NCBI GenBank assembly: GCA_942493325.1
Contig: OW818689.1
Coordinates: 1,116,001-1,180,000 of the forward strand
DNA from: JAAFHB01 sp942493325
GTDB taxonomy: Bacteria > Bacteroidota > Bacteroidia > Bacteroidales > Prolixibacteraceae
Length of the DNA stretch: 64,000 nucleotides
Direction of reading: 5' to 3'
Positions 54,643 through 63,277 of the stretch are shown here, piece after piece; positions within the stretch are counted from its first letter, which is position 1, and each line of letters starts with the position of its first letter. A model generated the notes under the pieces. That model was given only the letters and a program-made list of their open reading frames with translations. It searched no databases and was not told where the DNA came from. A program made the position numbers and the translations under genes.

Positions 54643-55941
54643 CTAAAGTGCCTCCGCTACAATAAAAGTACTGCCCCCGACAAAGATCATATCATCCGGA
54701 TCAGCCTCTTTGCGGGCTGCAATCATGGCACCGGCAACCGAAGGATAGGTGTTGCCATGAAGATTAAAATAGGCAGCCATCTTCATAAGCTGATTTTCAT
54801 CGAGCGCACGGGGAATGGCAGCTTTTGTGAAATAATAAACGGCATCACGGGGAAGCAGGTTCAGGACACCTGCAATATCCTTATCATTAACCATTCCAAT
54901 AATAAAATGTAGTTTTTTGTAAGGAGTCTGACCGATCTGAGCCACTACTTCACGAAGGCCACCTTCATTGTGTCCTGTATCGCAAATAATTCGTGGATTG
55001 GCCCCGATAACCTGCCAGCGTCCGAGCAGACCGGTATTCTCAATCACCTTGTCCAGACCATTCCTTAGAGCGCTGTCCGGGATCTGCCAGCCCTGTTCAC
55101 GAAGCTGATGAATAGTTGCCAGCACAGTACAAATATTTTTTGCCTGGTACCTTCCCAGCAAATCGAGTCTTAAATTTTCGTAAACCACTGCCCCATCCTT
55201 TCGGATATTAAAAATCTGTCGCATATCAGTTGAAGTTAGTCCAATTGTGGTACTAAAATGCTGATCAGCAAAAACCAACGGCGCTGCCATCTCATTTGCG
55301 ATACCGTTGAAAATTATACTGGTCTGGGGATGAGTTTCACCAATAACAACAGGTACACGCCGTTTAATAATTCCGGCCTTCTCAAGGGCAATCTTTCCCA
55401 GTGTATCACCCAGTAAGGCAGTATGGTCGTAGCTTATGTTGGTGATAACAGACAGATCGGGTTTAATTATATTGGTTGAATCAAGCCGTCCACCCAAACC
55501 AACTTCGATTATTGCGATATCTACGTGGTTTTTGGCAAAATATTCGAATGCCATCATCACCGTCAGTTCGAAAAATGAAGGATCAATCTTCTTTTCCCGG
55601 TTTATCCTGAGAAATTCCTGCACAAAATCAACCACAAACTCCTTTTCGACCATCTCGCCGTTAATCCTGATTCGCTCACGAAAATCTTTGAGGTGAGGCG
55701 AGGTATAAAGACCCGTTTTATAACCAGCCTCCATTAAAATACTTGCCAGCATATGCGAAACAGACCCTTTTCCGTTGGTGCCGCCAACATGCACCGACGG
55801 ATATTTAAGATGCGGATGATCAAACATCGCATCAAGGGCGAGGGTATTGTCGAGATTATCTTTATAGGCAGCAGGACCCGATCGCTGATAATAAGGAAGA
55901 TGATCGTATAAATAGCTGATTACATCGTTGTAGCTTTGCAT
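54643..55941 (-). CDS. folC: Folylpolyglutamate synthase / dihydrofolate synthase
   Basis: Adds glutamate to folate (and, in many bacteria, to dihydropteroate), cytoplasmic, 432 residues. The start MQSYNDVISYLYDHLP at 55941 is the first ATG; an upstream open TTG frame is less likely. The P-loop GTNGKGSVSH, omega-loop SPHLKDFRERI, acidic FFELTVMMAFEYFA, GLGGRLDSTNI and the KAGI block (GKIALEKAGII) are all present. It ends with IICDTGHNEGG and GGSTFIVAEAL. Housekeeping gene, upstream of the M50-like gene on the minus strand. Confidence 0.96.
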   Translation of the reverse strand: MQSYNDVISYLYDHLPYYQRSGPAAYKDNLDNTLALDAMFDHPHLKYPSVHVGGTNGKGSVSHMLASILMEAGYKTGLYTSPHLKDFRERIRINGEMVEKEFVVDFVQEFLRINREKKIDPSFFELTVMMAFEYFAKNHVDIAIIEVGLGGRLDSTNIIKPDLSVITNISYDHTALLGDTLGKIALEKAGIIKRRVPVVIGETHPQTSIIFNGIANEMAAPLVFADQHFSTTIGLTSTDMRQIFNIRKDGAVVYENLRLDLLGRYQAKNICTVLATIHQLREQGWQIPDSALRNGLDKVIENTGLLGRWQVIGANPRIICDTGHNEGGLREVVAQIGQTPYKKLHFIIGMVNDKDIAGVLNLLPRDAVYYFTKAAIPRALDENQLMKMAAYFNLHGNTYPSVAGAMIAARKEADPDDMIFVGGSTFIVAEAL

Positions 55942-56053
55942 TGTGTCGGATTTATTTGACAAAATCAAAGACAAAGATCACAAATTCCGAAAAGTAAATC
56001 GATGAACCGAACTATTTTTTCCTATTTTTATAGAGATATAAAATCTAAAAAAA

Positions 56054-57376
56054 ATGCCAAAGTCAAAAGTATTTGTCATTGATACCAACGTCATTCTGCA
56101 TGACCACGAATGTATTTACCATTTCAACGATAACGATGTCATCCTTCCGATCACTGTTTTGGAAGAATTGGACCGTTTTAAACGGGGAAATGACCAGATC
56201 AATTTTCAGGCCCGTCAGTTCGTAAGGGTTCTCGACGAAATTGTTGGTAATGAATTATTTAATGGCGGTATTTCGTTGGGCGATGGCAAAGGTAAACTTA
56301 CGATTGAAACAGGTAAACCGTTCTCAGATAAACTGAAAGAGTCGTTTCGCGAAGACATTCCCGATCACCGTATCCTGGCCATAACCGAATTTCTAAGGGA
56401 GAAATTTAAAGACCGGAAAGTTATCCTGGTGACAAAAGACGTTAATCTTCGGATGAAAGCCAAATCGCTTCGAATTGAATCAGAAGATTACAAAAACGAT
56501 AAAGTTCAGGATATAAACGTACTGCACCAGGGTATACGCGAAGTTAAAGATTACAACGATTCACTTATTGCCCGGCTTTATGAGCACAATTTCCTGACAC
56601 TTGAAGAATCGGGTATTGAAAAACCTCCTTTTGCCAATGAGTTTTTTATCCTGAAAAGTGCGCGCGCAAGTGTTTTGGCACATTACAGTCCTTTCCGTCA
56701 GAGGTTTGAACGGGTTGACAAAAAAGGTGCCTACGGAATCAAGCCCAGGAATGCCGAACAGACCTTTTCGATCCATGCGCTGCTCGACCCCGAAATAAAA
56801 CTCGTAAGCCTGACAGGTAAAGCCGGAACCGGCAAAACCCTGCTTGCACTTGCCGCAGCAATAGCGCAGCATAATATCTACGAACAGGTCCTTCTTGCCC
56901 GTCCGATAGTAGCGCTGAGTAATCGGGATATCGGTTTCCTGCCCGGTGATGCAGAGGAGAAGGTCTCTCCATATATGCAGCCGCTGTTTGACAACCTCGC
57001 TGTTATAAAGCGTTGTTTCAGTCCCAACAGTTCGGAATACCGGATGATCGAAGACCTTAAGAAAGACGATCGCCTGGTAATCAGTCCGCTGGCATTTATC
57101 CGTGGACGAAGTTTATCGAACTGCTATTTTATCATTGATGAAGCCCAGAACCTAACACCGCATGAAGTCAAAACCATTATCACACGTGCCGGTGAAGGAA
57201 CAAAAATGATCTTTACGGGTGACATTCAGCAAATCGATTCCCCCTACCTCGATATGCAGTCCAATGGACTCGCCTACCTTACCGACCGCATGAAAGGTCA
57301 GGATCTTTTTGCACATGTCAATCTTGTCAAAGGAGAAAGAAGTTATCTTGCAGAACTCGCGAGTAATTTGCTGTAA
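56054..57376 (+). CDS. PIN-PhoH family protein (RNA-binding ATPase fused to PIN nuclease)
   Basis: Cytoplasmic protein of 440 residues. The PIN domain (1-140) opens KVFVIDTNVILHDHECI and contains LEELDRFKRGNDQ and VTKDVNLRMKAKSL, with acidic residues for Mg-dependent RNA cleavage. The PhoH ATPase has Walker A GKAGTGKT, then FLPGDAEEKVSPYMQPL and Walker B YFIIDEAQNLTPHEVK with sensor TGDIQQID. This is the PhoH2 type, known from other bacteria as RNA helicase/RNase. It is divergent from folC. Confidence 0.95.
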   Translation: MPKSKVFVIDTNVILHDHECIYHFNDNDVILPITVLEELDRFKRGNDQINFQARQFVRVLDEIVGNELFNGGISLGDGKGKLTIETGKPFSDKLKESFREDIPDHRILAITEFLREKFKDRKVILVTKDVNLRMKAKSLRIESEDYKNDKVQDINVLHQGIREVKDYNDSLIARLYEHNFLTLEESGIEKPPFANEFFILKSARASVLAHYSPFRQRFERVDKKGAYGIKPRNAEQTFSIHALLDPEIKLVSLTGKAGTGKTLLALAAAIAQHNIYEQVLLARPIVALSNRDIGFLPGDAEEKVSPYMQPLFDNLAVIKRCFSPNSSEYRMIEDLKKDDRLVISPLAFIRGRSLSNCYFIIDEAQNLTPHEVKTIITRAGEGTKMIFTGDIQQIDSPYLDMQSNGLAYLTDRMKGQDLFAHVNLVKGERSYLAELASNLL

Positions 57377-57432
57377 AAGCTGAAACAAAAACATCACTCA
57401 AAAAAATTAATCACAAAAAAACCACTTACACA

Positions 57433-57717
57433 ATGTTAAAAGTAAACGAGTATTTCGGAGAAAAAGTAAAATCAATAGCATTTGAAAACGAGGAAGGCAT
57501 TGCGACTGTAGGAGTTATGGAAGCGGGTGAATACGAATTCGGCACCTCTACCATCGAGATCATGACCATCACAGGAGGAATCCTTGATGTTCTGTTACCG
57601 GGTGAAATTCAGTGGTTAAGCTTTCCTAAAGGCGGTGTTTTCGAAGTTGCAAAGGATGTCAGGTTTAAAGTAAAAGCCAGTGCCCCGGTGGCTTATCATT
57701 GTCTGTATAAGGATTAA
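57433..57717 (+). CDS. ppnP: Pyrimidine/purine nucleoside phosphorylase
   Basis: Small single-cupin enzyme, 94 residues, matching the usual PpnP (DUF1255) length. It cleaves nucleosides by phosphate to base plus (deoxy)ribose 1-phosphate with wide specificity. Motifs: VNEYFGEKVKSIAFE, GVMEAGEYEFGTS, EIMTITGGILDV and VAYHCLYKD at the end. It begins 56 bases after the PhoH gene. Confidence 0.93.
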   Translation: MLKVNEYFGEKVKSIAFENEEGIATVGVMEAGEYEFGTSTIEIMTITGGILDVLLPGEIQWLSFPKGGVFEVAKDVRFKVKASAPVAYHCLYKD

Positions 57718-57916
57718 GGCTGCAGGCGATGAGGCGACGGGGCGAGTGTGAGAAATTGAGAAAATGTAAAAATAAGAGGATTAAGTAATTTCTCAATAAC
57801 TGATATTTCTTTAATAAATTCGTAACTATTCAGGTACTTTATTTTTAATTAAATCTGCTCCAAATAAAACAAATCAGATTTTGTTCCCACAATTGCCGTG
57901 TGTGAACCTTATTTCT

Positions 57917-58071
57917 TTATTTGCCGGAAAAATTCCCGGTAGATGCCACAAAAAAGGTGATTTTATTCCACCCTGATAAACCATCTCTTTTTTTCCTCTG
58001 AGACCCATCCGGTAACGGTTTTGTTCTGGTCCGTTATCAGATAAGAAGATAAGGATGGTATTTGAATTTAC
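57917..58071 (-). pseudogene. Sulfatase C-proximal remnant
   Basis: Translation of the gap shows about 50 codons with strong sulfatase patterns: NTILIFLSDNGP, RYRMGLRGKKEMVYQGGIK and SPFFVASTG, ending at TAA (57917-57919). This region normally follows the N-terminal catalytic half that includes the formylglycine site. Neither that half nor the rest of the C-terminus is present. The fragment overlaps the stop of the minus-strand gene 58068. The rest of the gap (57718-57916) holds nothing I recognise. Confidence 0.8.
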
Positions 58072-59528
58072 TTTTGTTTTAGTACCTGTTCCATCCCATT
58101 AAAATACGATTCAATCGACTTCTCCCCATGGATACCTGTGAGGTAGACAGGAGAAATTGCAAGCTCAAGATACGGCACCTTTGAAGCATCTTTTAACACG
58201 TTTACCGGTACACCTAATACGTCAATAACTTGTGCATGGCGAAGTGCACCCTGAATCTTAAGCTTCTTTTCCTCACCTTCGATATTCCAGGCAACCACTT
58301 TGAAATCGTTTCCCTTGCGGAATAGGTATGCTTGAACCCCAGTGGTTAGATGGCTGCCTCCTGCCACCTGCCGAACAAGGGAATATTCACCAAGTTGTTC
58401 GCTCATAGCCTTGAAAGCGAAGTACGATTTACGTTTTCGACCGTCCTTGGCGATCAATCCCATTGGACCATCCGGACCATCCCAGGAACTGAACCAGCAA
58501 AATACCTTTATACCAGCAGCCTCAGCTCCTATAAAGGCCCGTACTAATATGCCCGTCAATTCGTCTTCGGTTGCCTTGCCCAGCGAGAATGTGACGTTGG
58601 CAGTTACGTCTTCGTTGGCTGGACATCCGAATTCAGTTACCCATAATTCTGGTGTTTTTCCCATTTTAGCCTCTCCCTGTTCACTCAAACGTCGCACCAT
58701 CGAACGAAAGGAGCCGTCATCATCAACAAGTTTAAAGGGATCTTCGTAAGCAGCTCCTTTACCTTCCTGGGATATCTCCGGAGTAGAACTTTTCCCTCTC
58801 ATGTAGGGATGAAAAGCGAATCCGTCGAGATCTTTGGGAAGGCCAGCTTCAAGATAACGGTAATGGATTATCGTACAGTCATCGTCACTAAGGAGTTTAA
58901 CTGTCGGATCAAATGCCTTTACCTCCTTAACTGCCGCGTTAACCATCTTTATATAGTGATTGAGCCAGGGGCAAGGTGGTTGACCATTCCAGGCTCCCCC
59001 AAAAAGCTTGCCGAGGACGAAATTATGTGGTTCATTCCATATCTCCACCACGAAACGCACACCGGATTCCCGTAAAAGACGTGCTGCAGCAGCAGCATAA
59101 CGACCAAATGCTTCTGGATTGACCGCGCGGTAGGGATCCTCCGGAGTAGGTGGATATGCCACAGGATTGGAATAAAAGAGACCATATACTACACTAATAT
59201 TGTTCTCTTTATAGAATGCCAACCTTTGAATAAACTTTTCTGTGAATGCATACTTGCCAGGTACACGTTCTACCTTTGACCAATCGTCGTGATCACGCAC
59301 CCAACGGACGCCAAGTTCTGTAAGGGTTGTCAGATCAGACATAGGCTGACCTTGCGAAAACTTTGTACCTAGACCAATGATATCACCAAACTTTCTGACT
59401 GAGTGTTCCTTTTCTTGATACCATACTTTAAAACTGAAGAGGCCAAGAGCAAAGACAAGCAAAAAAGCTGCTGTAGCTAATTTAATTTTCGATTTTTTCA
59501 TTTTTATTTCGTTTTTAATATCCTTCAT
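58068..59528 (-). CDS. Secreted clan GH-A-like glycoside hydrolase
   Basis: Probable retaining TIM-barrel glycosidase, 486 residues. Catalytic acid/base EIWNEPHNF and nucleophile WVTEFGCP are spaced as in clan GH-A families such as GH39 and GH5. Other strands: VRWVRDHDDWSKVE, VVYGLFYSNPVAYPP and LDGFAFHPYM. An N-terminal transmembrane or signal segment is at about 16-35. The start ATG overlaps the upstream GH92 stop as TAATG, so translational coupling is likely; the alternative start at 59501 would leave a typical signal peptide. C-terminal beta-sandwich from about 405. Substrate unknown. Confidence 0.82.
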   Translation of the reverse strand: MKDIKNEIKMKKSKIKLATAAFLLVFALGLFSFKVWYQEKEHSVRKFGDIIGLGTKFSQGQPMSDLTTLTELGVRWVRDHDDWSKVERVPGKYAFTEKFIQRLAFYKENNISVVYGLFYSNPVAYPPTPEDPYRAVNPEAFGRYAAAAARLLRESGVRFVVEIWNEPHNFVLGKLFGGAWNGQPPCPWLNHYIKMVNAAVKEVKAFDPTVKLLSDDDCTIIHYRYLEAGLPKDLDGFAFHPYMRGKSSTPEISQEGKGAAYEDPFKLVDDDGSFRSMVRRLSEQGEAKMGKTPELWVTEFGCPANEDVTANVTFSLGKATEDELTGILVRAFIGAEAAGIKVFCWFSSWDGPDGPMGLIAKDGRKRKSYFAFKAMSEQLGEYSLVRQVAGGSHLTTGVQAYLFRKGNDFKVVAWNIEGEEKKLKIQGALRHAQVIDVLGVPVNVLKDASKVPYLELAISPVYLTGIHGEKSIESYFNGMEQVLKQK

Positions 59529-61732
59529 TAATTTTTCATTGGCTTTTTTCCCATAGAATATACTAATATACCGCCATTCATAATATCCTGATGGTTGATG
59601 AATGGTTTATTATACGGTTTGTTATTTAACACAATGCTTTGAATATATTTGTTATCCTTTGATAAGTTATCTGCCACAATCGTAAAGGTCTTGTTGTCTG
59701 CCAGTGCAATGGTGATTTTTTTTAGCTGCGGTGCTCCAAATACATACTCCCCGCTTACAGGTTTTACCGGGTAGAAGCCCATGGCAGTGAAAATATACCA
59801 AGCTGACATTTGTCCACAATCATCATTACCACATAGCCCGTCTGGTTTATTAATGTAAAATTTATCATTTATTTCTCGCACAAGTTCCTGTGTGCGCCAC
59901 CCTTTACCAATCAGGGTATAGAGGTATGCCACATGGTGACAAGGTTCATTGCCATGGGCATACTGTCCAATCAGACCACTGACATCACTGGTAAAACCAG
60001 TACCTTTAATAACGGGCTCCAGCTTAAAAAGGGAATCCAATTTAGTTGCAAAAGCTCCATTTCCGCCCATCAATTGGGTTAATCCGGATACATCGTGTTG
60101 AACATGCCATGTATATTGCCAGGCATTACCTTCGGTAAAATCGCCGCCTGCTGTTCCTGCATGAGAAAGTTGAAATAAGTCGAACGGCTTTCTCCAGTTC
60201 CCGCTGGAATCTTTTCCCCGCATAAACTTTGTCTGCGGGTCAAATAAGTTTTTATAATATTTTGAACGATCAGAGAAAAATCTGTAATCATCTGTTTTTC
60301 CCAATACTTTTGCCATTTGCGCCACGCAATAATCATCAAAGCCTATTTCCAGTGTCCTTGAAACAGATTCTTCTTTAATCATATCAAAAGGGAGATATTT
60401 ATATTTGTCATATACTTCCCAATTTGACTTTTGGTGACTTTTTGTGGAAGAAATTTTTATAGCCTCATAAGCTTTCCCTGCATCAAATCCCTTAAATCCT
60501 TTAAGATAGGCATCCACAATAACAGGGATTGAATGGTTACCTATCATACAATAGTTTTCCTTTCCCCAAAGGGTCCAAATGGGAAGAATACCAACTGACT
60601 GATAATGTCCAACCATACTATTGATCATATCATCCACTTTCCCCGGAACCAGGATAGTATAAAGGGGATGAGCTGCACGATAAGTATCCCAGAGAGAAAA
60701 AGTTGAATAGTATTTTTTGGATTTAGAGAAATACAGGCTATCATTGGCACCCCGATAATGTCCGTCCGCATCTGCTATATTGTTTGGCTGTAAGTACAAA
60801 TGATAAAGTGAAGTATAAAAACTTTCTTTTTGATCGTGTGTCCCTTCTATTTTAACTCCGGACAATAATGTATTCCATTCATTATAAGCTTTCCTGCGAA
60901 TTTCTTCAAAATCCCATCCCGGATTTTCAGTTCTCATATTTGCCTTAGCTCCTTCAACGCTTACAGTAGATAAGGCAACTTTTACCTGTACGCAATCACC
61001 AGGTTTTATAGTAAAACCAAGCACATAACGTTTAGCCATTTCTCCTTGGCGCATGGGAAGTACCTGTGATACTTTGAATGGCTTGTCAAATTCAATGATA
61101 TAAAATAATTGCCGTGTGACCCATACATTTAATTGATGATGTCCGGAAATGGTACTGTCATTAATGACTTTATCATCTGCAACCAGAACATGATTGTTAA
61201 GTGATTTTTCATCCCATACAATCCCGCTTTGAAGATCCACAAGTATATATGCATTCTCCTTATTGAAAGTGTACTTATGAAAAGCAGTATGACTTGTTGC
61301 CGTAATTTCTGCATTCACCTCGAAATCGGTTAATGTCACACCATAATATCCTGGCTCCGCTTTTTCTGTTTTCTTGGAAAAATGACTGATATATTTCGGC
61401 TGATTAGCATATCCGCTAAATGGCATAAGCAGGATATCTCCAAGATCGGGGCATCCTGTACCGTTTAAATGATCCTGTGCAAAACCAACGATTATGGAAT
61501 CAGCGTAATTATAACCAGAACAGTATTTCCAATCTGTACGCCCATTTTCGGGACCAGCCTGCACCAAACCGAAAGGTAAAGCAGCTCCGGGGAATGTATG
61601 TCCATTATTAGCTGTCCCAATAAAAGGGTTAACGTAAAAGGCATTATCATTTCGATTTCTATTGTCCACACACGAATTTTGAAACCCCATGAAAATCCCC
61701 ATGAGGGTAACTAAGCTTATAATTTTAACCAT
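59528..61732 (-). CDS. GH92 alpha-mannosidase-type exo-glycosidase, lipoprotein
   Basis: Exo-acting, calcium-dependent alpha-mannosidase family protein, 734 residues. The lipobox is FQNSC (Cys21). Typical GH92 motifs: VNPFIGTANNGHTFPGA, LPFGLVQAGPENG, SLWDTYRAAHPLY, EGNAWQYTWHVQHD and CGNDDCGQMSAWYIFTAMGFYPV. Substrates in the family are mannose branches of N-glycans or yeast mannan; the linkage is not visible. It is coupled to the downstream GH-A-like gene through a 1-base overlap. A 170-base gap separates it from the tandem GH pair further upstream. Confidence 0.95.
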   Translation of the reverse strand: MVKIISLVTLMGIFMGFQNSCVDNRNRNDNAFYVNPFIGTANNGHTFPGAALPFGLVQAGPENGRTDWKYCSGYNYADSIIVGFAQDHLNGTGCPDLGDILLMPFSGYANQPKYISHFSKKTEKAEPGYYGVTLTDFEVNAEITATSHTAFHKYTFNKENAYILVDLQSGIVWDEKSLNNHVLVADDKVINDSTISGHHQLNVWVTRQLFYIIEFDKPFKVSQVLPMRQGEMAKRYVLGFTIKPGDCVQVKVALSTVSVEGAKANMRTENPGWDFEEIRRKAYNEWNTLLSGVKIEGTHDQKESFYTSLYHLYLQPNNIADADGHYRGANDSLYFSKSKKYYSTFSLWDTYRAAHPLYTILVPGKVDDMINSMVGHYQSVGILPIWTLWGKENYCMIGNHSIPVIVDAYLKGFKGFDAGKAYEAIKISSTKSHQKSNWEVYDKYKYLPFDMIKEESVSRTLEIGFDDYCVAQMAKVLGKTDDYRFFSDRSKYYKNLFDPQTKFMRGKDSSGNWRKPFDLFQLSHAGTAGGDFTEGNAWQYTWHVQHDVSGLTQLMGGNGAFATKLDSLFKLEPVIKGTGFTSDVSGLIGQYAHGNEPCHHVAYLYTLIGKGWRTQELVREINDKFYINKPDGLCGNDDCGQMSAWYIFTAMGFYPVKPVSGEYVFGAPQLKKITIALADNKTFTIVADNLSKDNKYIQSIVLNNKPYNKPFINHQDIMNGGILVYSMGKKPMKN

Positions 61733-61902
61733 TTTTTATTATTTTACTAAATTTTAAAATGAAATAAGGCTAAAGATTTTGACTTCAGTTAGTATTCATA
61801 TCTTTAGTTTACTTTAGTTTAAACAATTATACCTTCCTAAATTCAATTGGATGTTTAATGATCAAATATTTTCTTCCCGACCAAATAGTATCATTCCATT
61901 TA

Positions 61903-63219
61903 TTATAGAGATTCCTGTATCTCTATAATCATAGGATGATCACACATCGGTATTTTTACCGAACTTACATTGTCGAATGTCTGAATAACTGATGTTCCAA
62001 TGGTTGGATCGTATATATTTACTTTAAGATAAGTCCGCCCCAGGTTTACCATAATGGTGTCAGAGCCTTTTATACTTTCACGCCACAATACCAATTCAAA
62101 TTTACCATTACTCTTTTGCAGTAGCATGTCATGGACGATCAATGGCTGGTTCAAAATTGAATAGGAGATATTACCCTGAGTGAAGGCCGAGGATGTATCT
62201 GCAAGTATTGTGGTAAAATTATGAACATAAGTTGCACCAATTTTCTCAGAACCATCGACTTTATATAATCCTTGTCCTTCGTTAAAATCTTTCATCTGAT
62301 AGTAAATCGTATATGCAAAACCACGTTTGTATCCGTCAAGGAAACAATGTATCGCAACATTCCCTTTCTGACTGTCCGTAAGGGTGCTATTCGGATAACT
62401 ATGGCCTGTCTCGGTTGAGACCCTTGGTAATGTTGGAAGTAGTTCAACTGCATAGCCCGTAAAGTGTTTGTTCCATGTGTTACAATACGATTTATACATT
62501 CCCTGTGAAGTATAAGTGGTGTCAGTCGCAAAAGCATTCCAGACAACATTGTCAGTGAAATCATCTGGCGATCTGGCATAATTGTGTACATTAGCGTAAT
62601 CGGCATATTTAGTACCATCCGGCATTAATGTACCAGCACCAGGAGGAATCGTGAGAAATTGCAGACCCACATTGTCGGGTTCCGCCCCACCAGCGGTACT
62701 GGAGGCAAAGACGGGGTAGTTGCACAATATTGGATCCGCCTTTACTGTGGCATAAAGATCACGATGAAATAGGGCTACCGGCATAAAGGTAGTGTTTCTG
62801 CCACTTGTCTGCCCCAGGTAGGTTATTGGTTGATTATTAGGCTCATTTGAGCCTTCTATCGCAAGTAATGCCCCTGCAGCTGCTACCTTATGAAGCTTTG
62901 GAATTACAGGATGGAAATCCTCCCGCCCCATGATCATGCTCACTTTGGCACCTGTGGCATTGTGTACGGCAATTGCATCGTCCGCATTTGCCCTTTCCCT
63001 GAAAATCCGGAGCCCGGTATATTGCAGCATGCTGATAACCTCTGCTGGTGTCGACTTCCCTTGGTTCATGTGCGTGTTTCCTCCTATGGAATTCAGGAAA
63101 TCATTTACCTTGAAAGCTTTTGTACATGAAATTGCTTGTCCTTGGGCGGTGATATTTTTGAATGTCGTTACTGCAATTACAACAATAAAAATAATAATAC
63201 TCTTTTTGATGATAATCAT
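61903..63219 (-). CDS. Secreted GH-A-like glycoside hydrolase, tandem copy 1
   Basis: Probable glycosidase of 438 residues, family not resolved. The signal peptide ends at ITAQG. The N-terminal barrel has LNSIGGNTHMNQG, GLRIFRERANADD, and an acid/base site in LLAIEGSNEPNNQP (Glu of NEP). A second acidic strand is PRVSTETGHSYPNS (nucleophile candidate). The C-terminal beta-sandwich contains LLLQKSNGKFELVLW and YDPTIGTSVIQTF. The neighbouring gene (63278) repeats these motifs. Together with GH92 it may act on a mannose-containing glycan. Confidence 0.75.
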   Translation of the reverse strand: MIIIKKSIIIFIVVIAVTTFKNITAQGQAISCTKAFKVNDFLNSIGGNTHMNQGKSTPAEVISMLQYTGLRIFRERANADDAIAVHNATGAKVSMIMGREDFHPVIPKLHKVAAAGALLAIEGSNEPNNQPITYLGQTSGRNTTFMPVALFHRDLYATVKADPILCNYPVFASSTAGGAEPDNVGLQFLTIPPGAGTLMPDGTKYADYANVHNYARSPDDFTDNVVWNAFATDTTYTSQGMYKSYCNTWNKHFTGYAVELLPTLPRVSTETGHSYPNSTLTDSQKGNVAIHCFLDGYKRGFAYTIYYQMKDFNEGQGLYKVDGSEKIGATYVHNFTTILADTSSAFTQGNISYSILNQPLIVHDMLLQKSNGKFELVLWRESIKGSDTIMVNLGRTYLKVNIYDPTIGTSVIQTFDNVSSVKIPMCDHPMIIEIQESL

Positions 63220-63277
63220 TATTGACCTGATGAATTTATTTTATAAAGTTTAAATGCTCATTCACACCCGATAAATT

